From: Flavobacterium sp. N502536
GTDB lineage: Bacteria; Bacteroidota; Bacteroidia; Flavobacteriales; Flavobacteriaceae
NCBI RefSeq assembly: GCF_025947345.1
Contig: NZ_CP110011.1
Location: 1,984,001 to 2,048,000 of the forward strand
DNA length: 64,000 nt
Direction of reading: 5' to 3'
The notes beneath the pieces were generated by a model that was not told the DNA's origin, made no database searches, and saw nothing but the letters and a program-made list of their open reading frames with translations. A program made the position numbers and the translations under genes. Of this stretch, positions 18,246-26,669 are shown piece after piece; position 1 is the first letter of the stretch; every line of letters starts with the position of its first letter.

Positions 18246-18545
18246 TTATGCAGAGAGGCACTTGTCTTCAAAGAGATTACCGTCCTCATCTACGGCAACG
18301 AGAATGTTTGTTTTTCGTGAAAGCCTCACCATGCAATAGAGCCATACGATAAACCAAAGTCCAAAGGTGATACAGGTAAGAAAGAGATGTAAAGGATGAT
18401 TGATTGCTTTTTGTTTTTTGGATAAAACAACATACGGAAGCTTCTCGTTATGCTCCACAATCACAAAACCATTTCGTGTTTTGGCAGAAATCATTTGGTA
18501 AAATTGATCTAAATTCTTTTCGCTTACAAGTTGACAGGTTTCCAT
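18246..18545 (-). CDS. Small membrane protein of the CHAT/sigma module
   Basis: 99 residues. An N-terminal hydrophilic part (~1-50) precedes one strong hydrophobic stretch (LHLFLTCITFGLWFIVWLYCMV, ~52-74) that could be one or two short membrane segments, then an acidic tail (VDEDGNLFEDK). No family recognised. Motif site C lies 64 nt upstream of its ATG in the same orientation, so it is a likely member of the same regulon as the lipoprotein at 17077. Confidence 0.65.
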   Translation of the reverse strand: METCQLVSEKNLDQFYQMISAKTRNGFVIVEHNEKLPYVVLSKKQKAINHPLHLFLTCITFGLWFIVWLYCMVRLSRKTNILVAVDEDGNLFEDKCLSA

Positions 18546-18608
18546 TTTTCTTGATTTTTTGATGGTTCTCAGGACTTTGTCCCGACAATTTTCAGGAGTC
18601 CTTTGGTG

Positions 18609-18639
18609 TTATATCAACTTGATATGTTAATTGTTACCC
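18609..18639 (-). promoter_or_regulatory. Site C: third GGGTAACAAT-N12-TTGATATAA motif
   Basis: Same blocks and spacing as A and B (18639-18630 and 18617-18609). Sites A and C also share GAAATTTATTT at the same distance beyond the GGGTAAC block, an AT-rich position that could act as an UP element. C drives the small membrane protein and lies in the divergent gap 57 nt before the sigma ATG, so it may link expression of both. Confidence 0.7.
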
Positions 18640-18695
18640 CTTTGTATGAAATTTATTTCCAATTGTTTTTTAAATTAGCTACAAAAAGGTTTTTT

Positions 18696-19277
18696 ATGGT
18701 TAAGGCTAAAATTCATCCCGATCAAATGTATATTGATGGCATTGCTGCAAATAACTCAGTAATCATTCAGATCATTTACAAAAAATTCGTTCCTAAAGTG
18801 GTGATGTTCGTCATGAACAATTCCGGAGACAAGGAACATGCTCAGGATGTGGTTCAGGAAGTTATGATTTTGCTTTTTAATCAGGCCAAGGCGAAAACCC
18901 TGCAACTCACTTGTCCCTTTGATGCTTACTTTTTTTTATTGTGCAAAAGGAAGTGGCTTAACGAACTTAAAAAAACAGCGAACAAAGGGGTAACAATTAA
19001 CGAAGATGCAGTATCTATGAATGAATCTGCACTGGAATTAATTGGTCAAACAGAAGAATTTGATGAAAAACAGCAGCTTTTTGATGCGATGTTTCAGAAA
19101 TTGGGAGACAAATGCCAGGAGTTGTTAAAGCTTAGTTTCACCACTAAAACGATGGAAGAAGTTGCGGCTAAACTCAATGTAACTTATGGGTATGTCCGTA
19201 AGAAAAAATCGTTGTGTGTGGGCCAGTTGACACAGTGGATTCAGGAAGCTAAAAATTTTAATTCGCTAAAAAATTAA
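18696..19277 (+). CDS. Sigma-70 family (ECF-like) RNA polymerase sigma factor
   Basis: 193 residues from ATG 18696. The open frame extends 31 codons further upstream but that part overlaps promoter-like site C and has no sigma homology. Region 2 is seen in MNNSGDKEHAQDVVQEVMILLF, and region 4 in MEEVAAKLNVTYGYVRKKKSLC, whose helix-turn-helix would read the -35. The linker is short, as in ECF sigma factors. It is followed after 6 nt by a membrane-bound TPR protein, the likely anti-sigma partner, and faces genes carrying three identical promoter-like sites. Confidence 0.9.
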   Translation: MVKAKIHPDQMYIDGIAANNSVIIQIIYKKFVPKVVMFVMNNSGDKEHAQDVVQEVMILLFNQAKAKTLQLTCPFDAYFFLLCKRKWLNELKKTANKGVTINEDAVSMNESALELIGQTEEFDEKQQLFDAMFQKLGDKCQELLKLSFTTKTMEEVAAKLNVTYGYVRKKKSLCVGQLTQWIQEAKNFNSLKN

Positions 19278-19283
19278 GGAATC

Positions 19284-20009
19284 ATGAACGAAGAACGCTA
19301 TATATTATTCGATCAATACCTTCAGGAGGAAATGACTGTTGAGGAGCAGGATCGTTTTGAGAAACAATTGTCTGAGGATCATGAACTGGCTTCGGAGTTT
19401 GAAACTTTTAAAGAAGTACAGTCACAGCTTAGGAACAAATTGGGTCATGAAGAAGAAAGAGAAGCTTTTACAGCAAACCTTACCCAGATTTCAGAGAAAC
19501 ATTTCAATGCCAACAAGCCTAAAGTGGTTCGAATGCGACCTTGGTATTTTGCGGCAGCGGCATCGATTATTATTTTATTCGGACTGTTCTTTTTTGATTA
19601 TAATGGGACTCCTGAATTTGAAGATTTTAATCATCCGGAAACAGCTTCTTTTGTCGAACGTGGTGATACAGACGAAACCTTAAAACAGGCTGAAAAGGCT
19701 TTTAATGAAGGAAAATATGTATTGGCAATTCCGTTTTTTGAGGAATTGTTAAGCGAAAATAAAACGGCTGAAATGCAATATTTTTACGGAATTTCTTTAT
19801 TGGAAGAAGACCATTATAAACCCGCAGAAGCCATTTTTAATGAACTAAAATCAGGTACTTCTGTTTATAAAGAGAAAGCCAAATGGTATCTGGCACTGTC
19901 TAAACTAAAACAGAAAGATTACAAGGGTTGCAAAGAAATGCTGCAGACCATTTCGCAGGATTATGAAAACTACGATGATGTTCAGGAACTGCTGGACGAT
20001 TTGGATTAG
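19284..20009 (+). CDS. Membrane-anchored TPR protein, probable anti-sigma partner
   Basis: 241 residues: a cytoplasmic acidic helical domain (~1-85, MNEERYILFDQYLQEEMTVE...), one transmembrane helix (WYFAAAASIIILFGLFFF, ~88-105), and a periplasmic domain with TPR-type helices (ETLKQAEKAFNEGKYVLAIPFFEELL and following). The topology copies that of anti-sigma factors, whose cytoplasmic part binds the sigma and whose outer part senses a signal; there is no zinc-finger HxxxCxxC. The gene starts 6 nt after the sigma stop. TPRs on the outside could meet the periplasmic TPR-CHAT protease. The anti-sigma role is inferred from topology and context. Confidence 0.75.
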   Translation: MNEERYILFDQYLQEEMTVEEQDRFEKQLSEDHELASEFETFKEVQSQLRNKLGHEEEREAFTANLTQISEKHFNANKPKVVRMRPWYFAAAASIIILFGLFFFDYNGTPEFEDFNHPETASFVERGDTDETLKQAEKAFNEGKYVLAIPFFEELLSENKTAEMQYFYGISLLEEDHYKPAEAIFNELKSGTSVYKEKAKWYLALSKLKQKDYKGCKEMLQTISQDYENYDDVQELLDDLD

Positions 20010-20029
20010 TTGTTTGTTAAAATAGAATC

Positions 20030-20062
20030 AAACCCGACAGGTTTTCAAAACCTGTCGGGTTT
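20030..20062. terminator. 33-nt palindromic hairpin AAACCCGACAGGTTTT, copy 1
   Basis: AAACCCGACAGGTTTT and its exact reverse complement are separated by one C. It ends the sigma/TPR operon. An identical stem occurs at 21865-21897 and half copies nearby, so it is both a terminator-like structure and a dispersed repeat. Confidence 0.8.
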
Positions 20063-20187
20063 ATTATTTAGAAAAACAGGTTTTTACGTAAAGCCGTAAA
20101 CGAATCCGGAATTTTAGTTTTACATTCGGCTGATTTTTTTTTACGAGAATTTACCAAAAAACAATTTCAACCTAACCAGTTATTTAC

Positions 20188-21843
20188 ATGAACAAAATTA
20201 CTTTAGTTCTTCTTATTGTATGCACTCAAACGATCTTTGGCTATGCCAAAATTACCCAAACCGAAAAACTTGCTGCGACCTGCAAAGTCTGGGGATTCTT
20301 AAAATATTACCACCCTGCAGTTGCCAGTGGGAAAACAAACTGGGATGAAAAACTTTTTGAGGTTTTGCCCAAAGTTGAAAAAGCACAAACCAAAGAAGAG
20401 TTTTCTGCTGTAATAGAAAAATGGATTGAAAGTTTGGGAGAAGTACCCGCTAATACACCAGCGGCTTTGGATCCAAAAACTGACTATTTTACTAAAAATT
20501 TAAATTTAGAATGGGCGCAAAAAGGGAAACTGTTCACTAAAAGCCTTTCTCAAAAATTGAAATTTATTACAGAGAATAGATTTCAGGGCGTGAATCATTA
20601 TGTAAATCAAGAGGGCGAAAATGTGCGTTTGCAGTTTGTTAACGAACCAGAGTATACTGATTTTAAATGGACAGATAAAAATTTACGTCTTTTGGCACTA
20701 TTTCGTTTTTGGAATTATATAGAGTATTTTTTCCCGTATAAATATGTAATGGATCAGAATTGGGACGAAGCGCTTACGGAGATTCTGCCTCATATCGAGA
20801 CTCCTGCTTCCGAAAAGGAATTTTTATTGGCCATGCGTGAAATATCGATAAAACTTAACGATACCCATGCCGGGACCAGTAGTCCGGATATGATTAAATA
20901 TTTGGGCGGAGAGAAATATATTCCTTTTACAGCTAAATTTATAAATGATAAAGCTGTAATTGTTGCGCTGGCAAATGATTCGTTAGCCAAAATAGACGAC
21001 TTAAAAATTGGCGATATTATAACAAAAGTGGATGGGAGCACAATTGCACAACAATTAGCAGCGCTTTCAAAATATATGCAGGGATCTAATAAAGCTGTAG
21101 CGACTTATGTAGGAGGTTTTATAATGTTTACAGGAGATACAGATGATTTAGAAATCGAATTCATTAGAGATAATGTGACATCAACAAAGAAAATACATCG
21201 TTATCCAAACGGAAAAATTAAAAGATCGCCACCCAAAAAAACTGCAAAATGGGAAATTCTGGCAGACAATATTGGTTTTGTAAGGATGAGCAAAGTGCCA
21301 AAAGAGGAAGTTGCAAAGATGATGGAGGAATTAAAAGGAACACAAGCGATTATTTTTGATGTCAGAAGCAGACCACTCAATACCGATTTTTTAGTCAGTG
21401 AATATCTAAATCTGGAGCGAAAACCAATGTTAAGATTACTTCAACAAGACTTAAGCTACCCTGGCCGTTATTATTTTAGGAATGATATGGAAGAATGTGG
21501 TAAAAGCAATCCCGATTATTATAAAGGTAAAGTAGTAGTTTTGGTAGGTTCAGGAACTCATAGTTTTGGTGAACAAACCGTAATGAGCCTTCAGACAGCA
21601 CCAAATGTTACCATTGTAGGTACTCAGACATCGGGCTCCGATGGGCCAAATTATGAGTTTAGTATTATCAACGGATTTGAGTCTTCTTTTACTTCAATGG
21701 GTGTTTTTTATCCAAATAAAAAAGAAACGCAGCGTATTGGGATTGTCCCGGATATTAAGGTAATCCCAACTATTTTGGGTGCTCAACAAGGTAAAGACGA
21801 AGTTTTCGATCGCGCTTTACAGTTTGTTAAAACAGGGAAATAA
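20188..21843 (+). CDS. S41 family serine peptidase
   Basis: 551 residues with a signal peptide (MNKITLVLLIVCTQTIFGYA). An N-terminal helical domain, a PDZ-like part (~265-340, DLKIGDIITKVDGSTI) and an S41 core with IIFDVRSRPLNTDFLVSEYL and VVLVGSGTHSFGEQTVMSLQ follow. The nucleophile should be S459. The lysine expected in the CtpA-type GxxTxGK motif is replaced (GTQTSGSDG), so the enzyme is nearer to tricorn-like S41 members or uses another base. It lies between two copies of the CCCGACAGG palindrome. Its role is unknown. Confidence 0.85.
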   Translation: MNKITLVLLIVCTQTIFGYAKITQTEKLAATCKVWGFLKYYHPAVASGKTNWDEKLFEVLPKVEKAQTKEEFSAVIEKWIESLGEVPANTPAALDPKTDYFTKNLNLEWAQKGKLFTKSLSQKLKFITENRFQGVNHYVNQEGENVRLQFVNEPEYTDFKWTDKNLRLLALFRFWNYIEYFFPYKYVMDQNWDEALTEILPHIETPASEKEFLLAMREISIKLNDTHAGTSSPDMIKYLGGEKYIPFTAKFINDKAVIVALANDSLAKIDDLKIGDIITKVDGSTIAQQLAALSKYMQGSNKAVATYVGGFIMFTGDTDDLEIEFIRDNVTSTKKIHRYPNGKIKRSPPKKTAKWEILADNIGFVRMSKVPKEEVAKMMEELKGTQAIIFDVRSRPLNTDFLVSEYLNLERKPMLRLLQQDLSYPGRYYFRNDMEECGKSNPDYYKGKVVVLVGSGTHSFGEQTVMSLQTAPNVTIVGTQTSGSDGPNYEFSIINGFESSFTSMGVFYPNKKETQRIGIVPDIKVIPTILGAQQGKDEVFDRALQFVKTGK

Positions 21844-21864
21844 TTTAGTATCGTATACCGATTC

Positions 21865-21897
21865 AAACCCGACAGGTTTTTAAAACCTGTCGGGTTT
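21865..21897. terminator. 33-nt palindromic hairpin AAACCCGACAGGTTTT, copy 2
   Basis: The same 16-bp perfect stem as at 20030-20062 with a single T at the apex, 22 nt after the S41 stop codon. It acts as a terminator candidate and begins the tandem duplication that follows. Confidence 0.8.
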
Positions 21898-22108
21898 ACT
21901 ATTTTGTTCAGTCAGATAAACAGTACAGCTATAAAAAATCTGTTTTTATCCGCGTTTTCACGAAGTGAATCCGTAAAAATCGGCGTCTCCTGGTTTTTAA
22001 AACCTGTCGGGTTTATTATTTTGTTCAGTCAGATAAACAGTACGGATATAAAAAAATCCGTTTTTATCCGCGTTTTCACAAAGTGAATTTGCAAAAATCC
22101 ACGTCCAA
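21875..22108. repeat. Tandem duplication of ~117 bp intergenic DNA
   Basis: Two copies (about 21875-21991 and 21992-22108), each starting with ggtttttaaaacctgtcggg and carrying attttgttcagtcagataaa and ttttatccgcgttttcac. They differ by scattered substitutions and a small indel. The 339-nt gap 21844-22182 holds nothing else I can support; a short ORF across it merely reads the repeat. Confidence 0.85.
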
Positions 22109-22182
22109 TTTTTCCTCATTTCATTCAAATTGGGAAAGTTTTTAATATTATCGTAATTTTGGGCCATTAAAAATTACAACAA

Positions 22183-22962
22183 TTGAATTTGAAGACCATA
22201 ATTACCGATACACATACACATTTATATTCTGAAGAATTTGATCAGGATCGCGACGAGATGATGCAAAGAGCGATAAATGCCGGAGTAACCCGTTTTTTTA
22301 TTCCTGCTATTGATGCCGCTGCAACACCGTCTATGTACGATCTGGAGCAAAAGTATCCCGATTATGTATACCTGATGATGGGGTTGCACCCTACCTACGT
22401 GAAAGACAATTACGAAGAAGAGTTACAACATGTGGAAAAGGAGTTAGCCAGACGAAAGTTTTACGCCGTTGGTGAAATCGGAATCGATTTGTATTGGGAT
22501 AAAACACATCTTAAAGAGCAGCAAATTGCTTTTAAAAGACAAATTCAACTGGCGAAACAATATAAATTGCCTATTGTGATTCATTGTCGTGAAGCTTTTG
22601 ATGAAATATTTGAAGTGCTCGAAGAAGAAAAATCAGCGGATTTATTTGGGATTTTTCATTGCTTTTCAGGGACATACGAACAGGCACTTCAGGCGCTCTC
22701 TTATAACATGAAATTGGGAATCGGTGGAGTCGTAACCTTTAAAAACGGAAAAATCGATCAGTTTTTAAATCAAATCGATTTGAAGCACATTGTTTTAGAG
22801 ACTGACTCTCCTTATTTAGCGCCAATTCCATACCGTGGAAAGCGAAATGAAAGCAGTTACTTAGTAAATGTTATTGCCAAATTAGCCGATATATACGATG
22901 TTTCGGAAGAAGAAATTGCAGAGCGAACCACTCAAAATTCGAAAGACGTTTTTGGGATTTAA
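22183..22962 (+). CDS. TatD family metal-dependent hydrolase
   Basis: 259 residues. The metal ligands typical of TatD-type TIM barrels are visible: THTH near residue 10, the Glu in AVGEIGID, IVIHCRE, FHCFSG and LETDSPYLAP. The reading frame has no ATG near the conserved N-terminus and a stop at 22168-22170, so translation must start at TTG 22183 or TTG 22189. TatD proteins are 3'-5' DNA/RNA exonucleases or related hydrolases. A 64-nt gap separates it from the acyltransferase. Confidence 0.9.
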   Translation: MNLKTIITDTHTHLYSEEFDQDRDEMMQRAINAGVTRFFIPAIDAAATPSMYDLEQKYPDYVYLMMGLHPTYVKDNYEEELQHVEKELARRKFYAVGEIGIDLYWDKTHLKEQQIAFKRQIQLAKQYKLPIVIHCREAFDEIFEVLEEEKSADLFGIFHCFSGTYEQALQALSYNMKLGIGGVVTFKNGKIDQFLNQIDLKHIVLETDSPYLAPIPYRGKRNESSYLVNVIAKLADIYDVSEEEIAERTTQNSKDVFGI

Positions 22963-23025
22963 CCCATACCTTACAATAGTTTGATTTTTTTTTGTTCTTT
23001 TGCCCACTTAAAACCAATATAAATA

Positions 23026-24162
23026 ATGCAGAGATTTGATGCCATTCGACCGTTTTATGATTCTGAAATAAATGAAGCACTTCATGATGTTGTCAATCAT
23101 CCGATGATGAAAACCATGATGAACTTTACTTTTCCGGAAGTAGCAGATGAGGTTTGGAAAGAGCAGCTTAAAAAAACACATTCGATTCGTGATTTTCAAT
23201 GCAACTTTATTTACAATACCATACAAAAGGTTTTAGAGAAAAGTTCAGAAGGGCTTACCACTTCGGGATTTGAGAAATTAGAAAAAAACACCTCTTACTT
23301 ATTTATCTCGAATCACAGAGATATTTTATTGGATACCACCTTATTAAATGTTTGTCTTTTCGAGCATGGTTTAGTCATGACGGCATCTGCAATTGGAGAC
23401 AATCTGGTAAAAAAAGCATTCCTGAGTACTTTGGCAAAACTAAACCGAAACTTTTTGGTTTTAAGAGGTTTAACGCCAAGAGAAATGTTGCAGAGCTCTA
23501 AATTATTATCGGAGTATATCGGACAATTATTGCTTCGTGAAAACCGTTCGGTTTGGATTGCACAAAGAGAAGGGCGTACCAAAGACGGAAATGATGAAAC
23601 TAATCCGGGAGTCTTGAAAATGATCGGAATGGGGTCTGATGAACCGAATCTGATGGATTATTTTAAGAAATTAAAAATCGTTCCGGTTTCCATTTCATAC
23701 GAATACGACCCGACAGATGTTCTGAAAATGCCACAGTTAATGGCAGAAGCCAATAATGAGGTTTATATTAAAGAAAAAAACGAGGATTTCATGACCATTT
23801 TAAGTGGTATCATGGGAACTAAAAAAAGAATACATATTTCTGTTGGAGACGTTTTAGATACAGAGATCGATAAGATTGTAGCAGAAAACGACAATGCCAA
23901 CAAACAAGTGCAGGCTTTGGCGCAGGTTATCGACGATTCGGTTTTGAAAAATTATCAATTATGGCCAACGAATTTTATTGCTTACGATATTTTAAACGAG
24001 ACCAATAAATTTGCTCATTTGTACAAAGAAAGTGAAAAATCATTGTTTGAGCGTCGTTTAGAAATGCGTATCGGAAGTGATAACCCAGTGACAAGACAAG
24101 GATTTTTGGCTATGTATGCCAATCCTGTTGTCAATAAATTAAAATATCAGGATGTCATCTAA
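23026..24162 (+). CDS. 1-acylglycerol-3-phosphate acyltransferase-like (PlsC family) protein
   Basis: 378 residues, longer than the ~240 of classic PlsC. The acceptor motif is SNHRDILLD (H97, D103), so the usual HX4D has one extra residue. FP-type second motif RSVWIAQREGRTKDGND and a third motif IVPVSISYEYDP follow, as in acyltransferases of glycerophospholipid synthesis. No clear transmembrane helix is visible. It overlaps the asparaginase gene by 11 nt, so the two are coupled. Substrate assignment is uncertain. Confidence 0.78.
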   Translation: MQRFDAIRPFYDSEINEALHDVVNHPMMKTMMNFTFPEVADEVWKEQLKKTHSIRDFQCNFIYNTIQKVLEKSSEGLTTSGFEKLEKNTSYLFISNHRDILLDTTLLNVCLFEHGLVMTASAIGDNLVKKAFLSTLAKLNRNFLVLRGLTPREMLQSSKLLSEYIGQLLLRENRSVWIAQREGRTKDGNDETNPGVLKMIGMGSDEPNLMDYFKKLKIVPVSISYEYDPTDVLKMPQLMAEANNEVYIKEKNEDFMTILSGIMGTKKRIHISVGDVLDTEIDKIVAENDNANKQVQALAQVIDDSVLKNYQLWPTNFIAYDILNETNKFAHLYKESEKSLFERRLEMRIGSDNPVTRQGFLAMYANPVVNKLKYQDVI

Positions 24163-25183
24163 AGCTAAAATACTGCTGATTTATACCGGAGGAACGATCG
24201 GTATGAGCAAAGATTTTGAGACGGGCGCACTTAAAGCGTTCAATTTTGGTAAATTATTGCAAAAGATACCCGAAATCAAACAATTAGATTGTGAGATCGA
24301 AACGGTTTCGTTTGAAACTCCTATTGATTCTTCGAATATGAATCCGGAAGAGTGGACAAAGATCGCTACTATTATTGAAGAAAATTATGCTGCTTACGAC
24401 GGGTTTGTAGTACTTCATGGTTCAGATACCATGTCGTATTCTGCTTCGGCATTGAGTTTTATGCTCGAGAATTTAGCAAAACCGGTAGTGTTTACGGGTT
24501 CTCAGCTTCCAATAGGAGACTTGCGTACCGATGCCAAAGAAAACCTCATTACAGCCATACAGATTGCGTCACTTCAGGAAAACGGAAAGCCGGTAATCAA
24601 CGAGGTTTGTTTGTATTTTGAATATAAACTGTATCGCGGTAACCGAACTTCAAAAGTAAATGCAGAACATTTTAAGGCATTTACAGCACCAAATTATCCT
24701 GAATTGGTAGAATCAGGAGTTCATTTAACGTTAAACAGACACCTGTTTCTTCCTGCAAATACAGACGGAAAACTACTCGTTCATAAAAATTTAGACAGTC
24801 ACGTTGCAATCATAAAAATGTTCCCGGGAATGAGCGAAGTGGTTTTGGCTTCCATTCTGGCAATTAAAGATTTAAGAGGAATCGTTCTGGAAACTTATGG
24901 TTCCGGAAACGCCCCAACAGAAGACTGGTTTTTAAATCTAATCGAAAAAGCAATTCAGTCCGGATTACACATTGTTAACGTTACACAATGTTCGGGAGGA
25001 AGTGTCAATATGGGACAATATGAAACCAGTACTGCTTTGAAATCTCTTGGAGTGATCTCAGGAAAAGACATCACTACAGAAGCAGCCATTACAAAATTAA
25101 TGTACTTGTTAGGACAAAATATTCCTCAGGCCGAGTTTAAAACGATTTTCGAAACGGCTTTACGTGGGGAGATTTCTTTATAA
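24152..25183 (+). CDS. ansA: L-asparaginase, type I (cytoplasmic)
   Basis: 343 residues without a signal peptide. The first active-site threonine is in LLIYTGGTIGMS, and the second in VVLHGSDTMSYSASAL, followed by PVVFTGSQLPIG, all hallmarks of asparaginase/glutaminase enzymes. Length and lack of an export signal fit the cytoplasmic type I enzyme that turns asparagine into aspartate and ammonia. The ATG lies inside the preceding acyltransferase gene. Confidence 0.9.
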   Translation: MSSKAKILLIYTGGTIGMSKDFETGALKAFNFGKLLQKIPEIKQLDCEIETVSFETPIDSSNMNPEEWTKIATIIEENYAAYDGFVVLHGSDTMSYSASALSFMLENLAKPVVFTGSQLPIGDLRTDAKENLITAIQIASLQENGKPVINEVCLYFEYKLYRGNRTSKVNAEHFKAFTAPNYPELVESGVHLTLNRHLFLPANTDGKLLVHKNLDSHVAIIKMFPGMSEVVLASILAIKDLRGIVLETYGSGNAPTEDWFLNLIEKAIQSGLHIVNVTQCSGGSVNMGQYETSTALKSLGVISGKDITTEAAITKLMYLLGQNIPQAEFKTIFETALRGEISL

Positions 25184-25344
25184 AATTCCAAATTTTTTAA
25201 ATTCCAAATTCCAAACTTTACGTTGATTGTTTTCTTCGTTTTGGAATTTGGAATTTCTATTTTGGAATTTTAAAAGTTTGGGATTTGCAGCTTTACAAGA
25301 TTGGAATTTGGGATTTAAAAAGATTGGAATTTGGAATTTAAATT
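25184..25344. repeat. TTGGAATTTGGAATTT repeat cluster
   Basis: The gap between the convergent asparaginase and MFS genes is made of forward and inverted copies of ttggaatttgggattt-like units. Related strings occur at 4445-4459, 52287-52316, 52890-52950 and 61490-61510. The inverted copies (aaattccaaattcc against ggaatttggaattt) could form a long hairpin and serve as a bidirectional terminator. Confidence 0.75.
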
Positions 25345-26577
25345 TTAGTCTTTGTAACGAACCTCACAGGTTCCAAACTCCTCCTGAGTACTACGGTTTT
25401 TATAATATACATAAACAAGTACCGAAATAATACACACTACACCCTGAATGGCCACTGTTTCTCGGGTTCCGATAATGTGTGAGACATAACCAATAATCAA
25501 ACTTCCCACAGGAATCATTCCCTGATATGCCATCAGATAATAACTAATACTTCTCGAACGCATATTTACCGTACTTTGCGTCTGGATATAAATGTTGATT
25601 GATGAGGTTTGTGCCATCATTCCTATACCGCTCAATGCCATACAAATAAGTGCTACAGTTAAACTATTGGAATAGGCCAATATGATAATGCTAAAGCCCA
25701 GTAATAAGCTTGCTGCAATCATTATTTTGCCCATATTGTCGGCTTTTTTAAGGTTAGCCAGATAAATAGCAGATAGTATTGAACCAATTCCGGCGGCGCT
25801 TTCAAACCAGCTGAAAGTCTGCGCATTTCCGTTAAAAATATCTTTGGCAAAAACAGGCATTAAAGTATTGAAAGAAATAACAAATAAACTGCTGCACATT
25901 AACATCAGAAGCATTTTGGCCATCTCGGTTTCTTTTTTTACATAATCCAGACCTTCCAGAAAATCATCTACCATTTTCATTTTATCCGTGGCCTTAATAT
26001 GCGGTGTAATTTTCATCAGTAACAGCGAGATCAAAACCGGAATGTAGCTTAAGAAATTGCCAATAAAACAAATATCTTCACCATAATTGTGCAGAATAAT
26101 TCCCGCCAAAGCCGGACCGGCAATTCGGGCAAAATTATTCAGGGTAGAGTTTAGAGCGACGGCATTTGGTAAATCCTCTTTGTTGTCGACAATATCAATC
26201 ATCATTGTTTGTCTGCAGGTCATGTCAAAAGAATTGATGATTCCCTGGATCAGACTTAAGGCTAGTATAAAGTTGATGTTGTATATTTTCAGGTAAATCA
26301 ACAGCGCCAAAGCACCCGCCTGAAGCATGGCCAAAGATTGTAATAGAATCATAGCGCGATGCCTGTCGTAGCGCCCAATAATACTTCCGGCTAAAGGAGC
26401 CAGGAATAGGGAAGGTATCATGCTTAAAAACGTTGCTAATCCCAACAGGAAAACCGAACCGGTAACACTGTAAACCATCCAGCTTACGGCTGTTTTTTGA
26501 AGCCAGGTTCCAATTACAGAAACAGATTGTCCGTAAAAGAATAACTTGAAGTTTTTTGATTTTAACGCTTGAAACAT
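25345..26577 (-). CDS. MFS transporter, EntS-like exporter family
   Basis: 410 residues with about 12 hydrophobic segments. The N-terminus MFQALKSKNFKLFFYGQSVSVIGTWLQKTAVSWMVY and the loop PLAGSIIGRYDRHR after TM2 match the MFS_3 (enterobactin-exporter-like) group. The substrate is unknown. It is divergent from a LysR regulator with a palindrome in the 92-nt gap, so it is a likely regulated target. Confidence 0.9.
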   Translation of the reverse strand: MFQALKSKNFKLFFYGQSVSVIGTWLQKTAVSWMVYSVTGSVFLLGLATFLSMIPSLFLAPLAGSIIGRYDRHRAMILLQSLAMLQAGALALLIYLKIYNINFILALSLIQGIINSFDMTCRQTMMIDIVDNKEDLPNAVALNSTLNNFARIAGPALAGIILHNYGEDICFIGNFLSYIPVLISLLLMKITPHIKATDKMKMVDDFLEGLDYVKKETEMAKMLLMLMCSSLFVISFNTLMPVFAKDIFNGNAQTFSWFESAAGIGSILSAIYLANLKKADNMGKIMIAASLLLGFSIIILAYSNSLTVALICMALSGIGMMAQTSSINIYIQTQSTVNMRSRSISYYLMAYQGMIPVGSLIIGYVSHIIGTRETVAIQGVVCIISVLVYVYYKNRSTQEEFGTCEVRYKD

Positions 26578-26638
26578 GATGCCTGATATTTTTTTTACAA
26601 AGTTCGGGATTATGATTTCATTAGAAAAATTAATAATT

Positions 26639-26655
26639 TTACTTATAATAAGTAA
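26639..26655. promoter_or_regulatory. LysR-type operator palindrome
   Basis: TTACTTATAATAAGTAA is a perfect 17-nt palindrome (8+1+8) in the divergent gap between the MFS and LysR genes, 15 nt before the LysR ATG. LysR proteins bind such interrupted dyads with a T-N11-A core and usually repress their own gene while controlling the divergent one. Confidence 0.6.
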
Positions 26656-26669
26656 TTAAACTTATCAAT

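Noticed and set aside
18988..18997. GGGTAACAAT inside the sigma coding region
   Set aside because: The second block at N12 is AGTATCTAT and not TTGATATAA, so it does not complete the promoter-like motif.
21904..22086. 60-residue ORF after the S41 gene
   Set aside because: It translates the ~117-bp tandem duplication, and both halves encode the same QINST string only because the DNA is duplicated.
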